From the NCBI GenBank assembly GCA_041752455.1, contig JBGSWL010000181.1:1-17333 (forward strand): a stretch of 17,333 nt of DNA. Reading direction: 5' to 3'. Numbering within the stretch: the first letter of the stretch is position 1; every line of letters starts with the position of its first letter. Origin of the DNA: JBGSWL01 sp041752455. Its GTDB lineage: Bacteria > Pseudomonadota > Alphaproteobacteria > Rhizobiales > Rhizobiaceae. The translations under genes and the position numbers were made by a program. This document shows positions 16,727 through 17,333 of the stretch, piece after piece. A model generated the notes under the pieces. It did no database searches. It worked only from the letters and a program-made list of their open reading frames with translations, and was not told the DNA's origin.

Positions 16727-17092
16727 ATGATTGACCCGGACCACCTGCAGGACTTGTTCTCATCGGTTGGTCCGGTGACGGTGCGCAAGATGTTCGGCGG
16801 GCAGGGGATCTACTGCCCTGCGGGGATTTTCGCGCTTGTCATCAATCAGGACGAAATCTGCCTGAAGGGCGATGCGGTCTGCGCGCCCGAGTACGAGGCG
16901 CTTGGCATGGCGCGCTGGGCCTATGTCACGGAAAAGACCGGCAAGACCGCGCACATGCCCTATTGGCACATTCCTGAAGATGCGCTGGATGATCCCGATT
17001 TGATGGCGCAACTGGCGCGCAAGGCAGTCAGTGCGGCGCTGCGCGCGCAAGCGGGCGAAAAGCCGAAAAGGCGCAAATCCAAAAGTATTTAG
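16727..17092 (+). CDS. TfoX N-terminal domain protein
   Basis: 121 residues. VGPVTVRKMFGGQGIYCPAG (14-33) and ALVINQDEICLKGD are the hallmarks of the TfoX N-terminal domain. The typical C-terminal TfoX domain is absent, and the end is a basic tail (KPKRRKSKSI). Two-domain TfoX/Sxy regulates competence and CRP-S genes in gamma-proteobacteria; the role of single-domain versions is unknown. It starts 12 bases after the sufA stop with no clear ribosome binding site, so it is likely read through from the suf operon. Its TAG stop overlaps the TAA stop of the convergent gene within TTAG (17089-17092). Confidence 0.85.
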   Translation: MIDPDHLQDLFSSVGPVTVRKMFGGQGIYCPAGIFALVINQDEICLKGDAVCAPEYEALGMARWAYVTEKTGKTAHMPYWHIPEDALDDPDLMAQLARKAVSAALRAQAGEKPKRRKSKSI

Positions 17093-17333
17093 CGCCCGTT
17101 TCTCATGAAAGCCGGGATGTCGTCGCCGAAGCCGACGGGCACCGGACCATCTTCGCCATCACGGTCGCGGCGGCGCGGGCGTTCCTGTGACGACGACCGG
17201 TCGCGATCATTGTTGCGCGGCGTCTGTTCGGCGCGTTGCGGACGCTCTGCCTCGCGCTGGGGACGTTCAGCCTGAGGCTGCTGCGGGCGTTCGGCCTCGA
17301 CCGGCACTTCGACCACAAGGGCTTCCACCTCGG
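17089..17333 (-). CDS. C-terminal end of a protein with a charged low-complexity tail (runs off the window)
   Basis: Only the last 80 or so residues are visible and the frame is open at the window edge; an apparent start at 17328 is just an internal GTG. The segment is rich in Arg, Glu, Gln, Pro and Asp with imperfect repeats (AERPQQPQ, AERPQREAERPQRAEQ). It then runs through RSSSQERPRRRDRDGEDGP to a conserved-looking end, VGFGDDIPAFMRNGR. Such a tail ending in a short hydrophobic -PAF- motif occurs in alphaproteobacterial DUF4167 proteins and in some DEAD-box RNA helicases; I cannot decide between them. An RNA-associated role is possible. Its stop overlaps the TfoX-like stop. Confidence 0.6.
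   Translation of the reverse strand, partial: EVEALVVEVPVEAERPQQPQAERPQREAERPQRAEQTPRNNDRDRSSSQERPRRRDRDGEDGPVPVGFGDDIPAFMRNGR

Overview
The window looks like a chromosomal segment of an alphaproteobacterium, most likely order Hyphomicrobiales (Rhizobiales). The reasons are high GC with strong third-position bias, the rhizobial-type N-terminus of an M23 peptidase, a YhdP/AsmA-like protein next to Bcp and a DUF455 protein, a KMGKT-type TyrRS, and the cluster order cysteine desulfurase - sufB - (two small genes) - sufC - sufD - sufS - sufT - sufA. Assignment is by recognition of protein families; no search was run.

Left part (1-5465). On the minus strand lie bcp (single-cysteine peroxiredoxin), a DUF455 ferritin-like protein starting 1 base after bcp stops, and the 5' end of an M23 peptidase that runs off the window. 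Divergent from bcp is a 3.4 kb gene for a large membrane-anchored AsmA/YhdP-like (DUF3971) protein, probably of envelope lipid homeostasis. It converges on tyrS, and an 18-bp perfect inverted repeat built from a GTGAATG heptad sits across the two gene ends.

Middle (5446-9223). tyrS (minus) and anmK (plus, recycling of anhydro-MurNAc) diverge from a 52-bp gap. anmK converges on paiB, which follows an alpha/beta hydrolase gene on the minus strand.

Right part (9402-17092). This is a complete SUF iron-sulfur cluster assembly locus. An IscS/NifS-like desulfurase is followed by an AT-rich 151-bp control region with an Irr-box-like palindrome. Then come sufB, two very small membrane-protein genes (the first overlapping the sufB stop), a REP-like palindrome, sufC, sufD, sufS, sufT, sufA and a TfoX-N-domain gene. 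SufB, SufC and SufD form the scaffold and ATPase complex, SufS and probably the first desulfurase supply sulfur, SufA is an A-type carrier, and SufT is a maturation factor. The final gene (minus, partial) ends in a charged, low-complexity tail.

There is no CRISPR array, rRNA, tRNA, transposase or phage gene that I can see, and no gene-free stretch longer than 180 bp. The least explained parts are the two tiny membrane genes plus palindrome inside the suf operon, the suf control region, and the heptad hairpin that supplies the last codons of tyrS.
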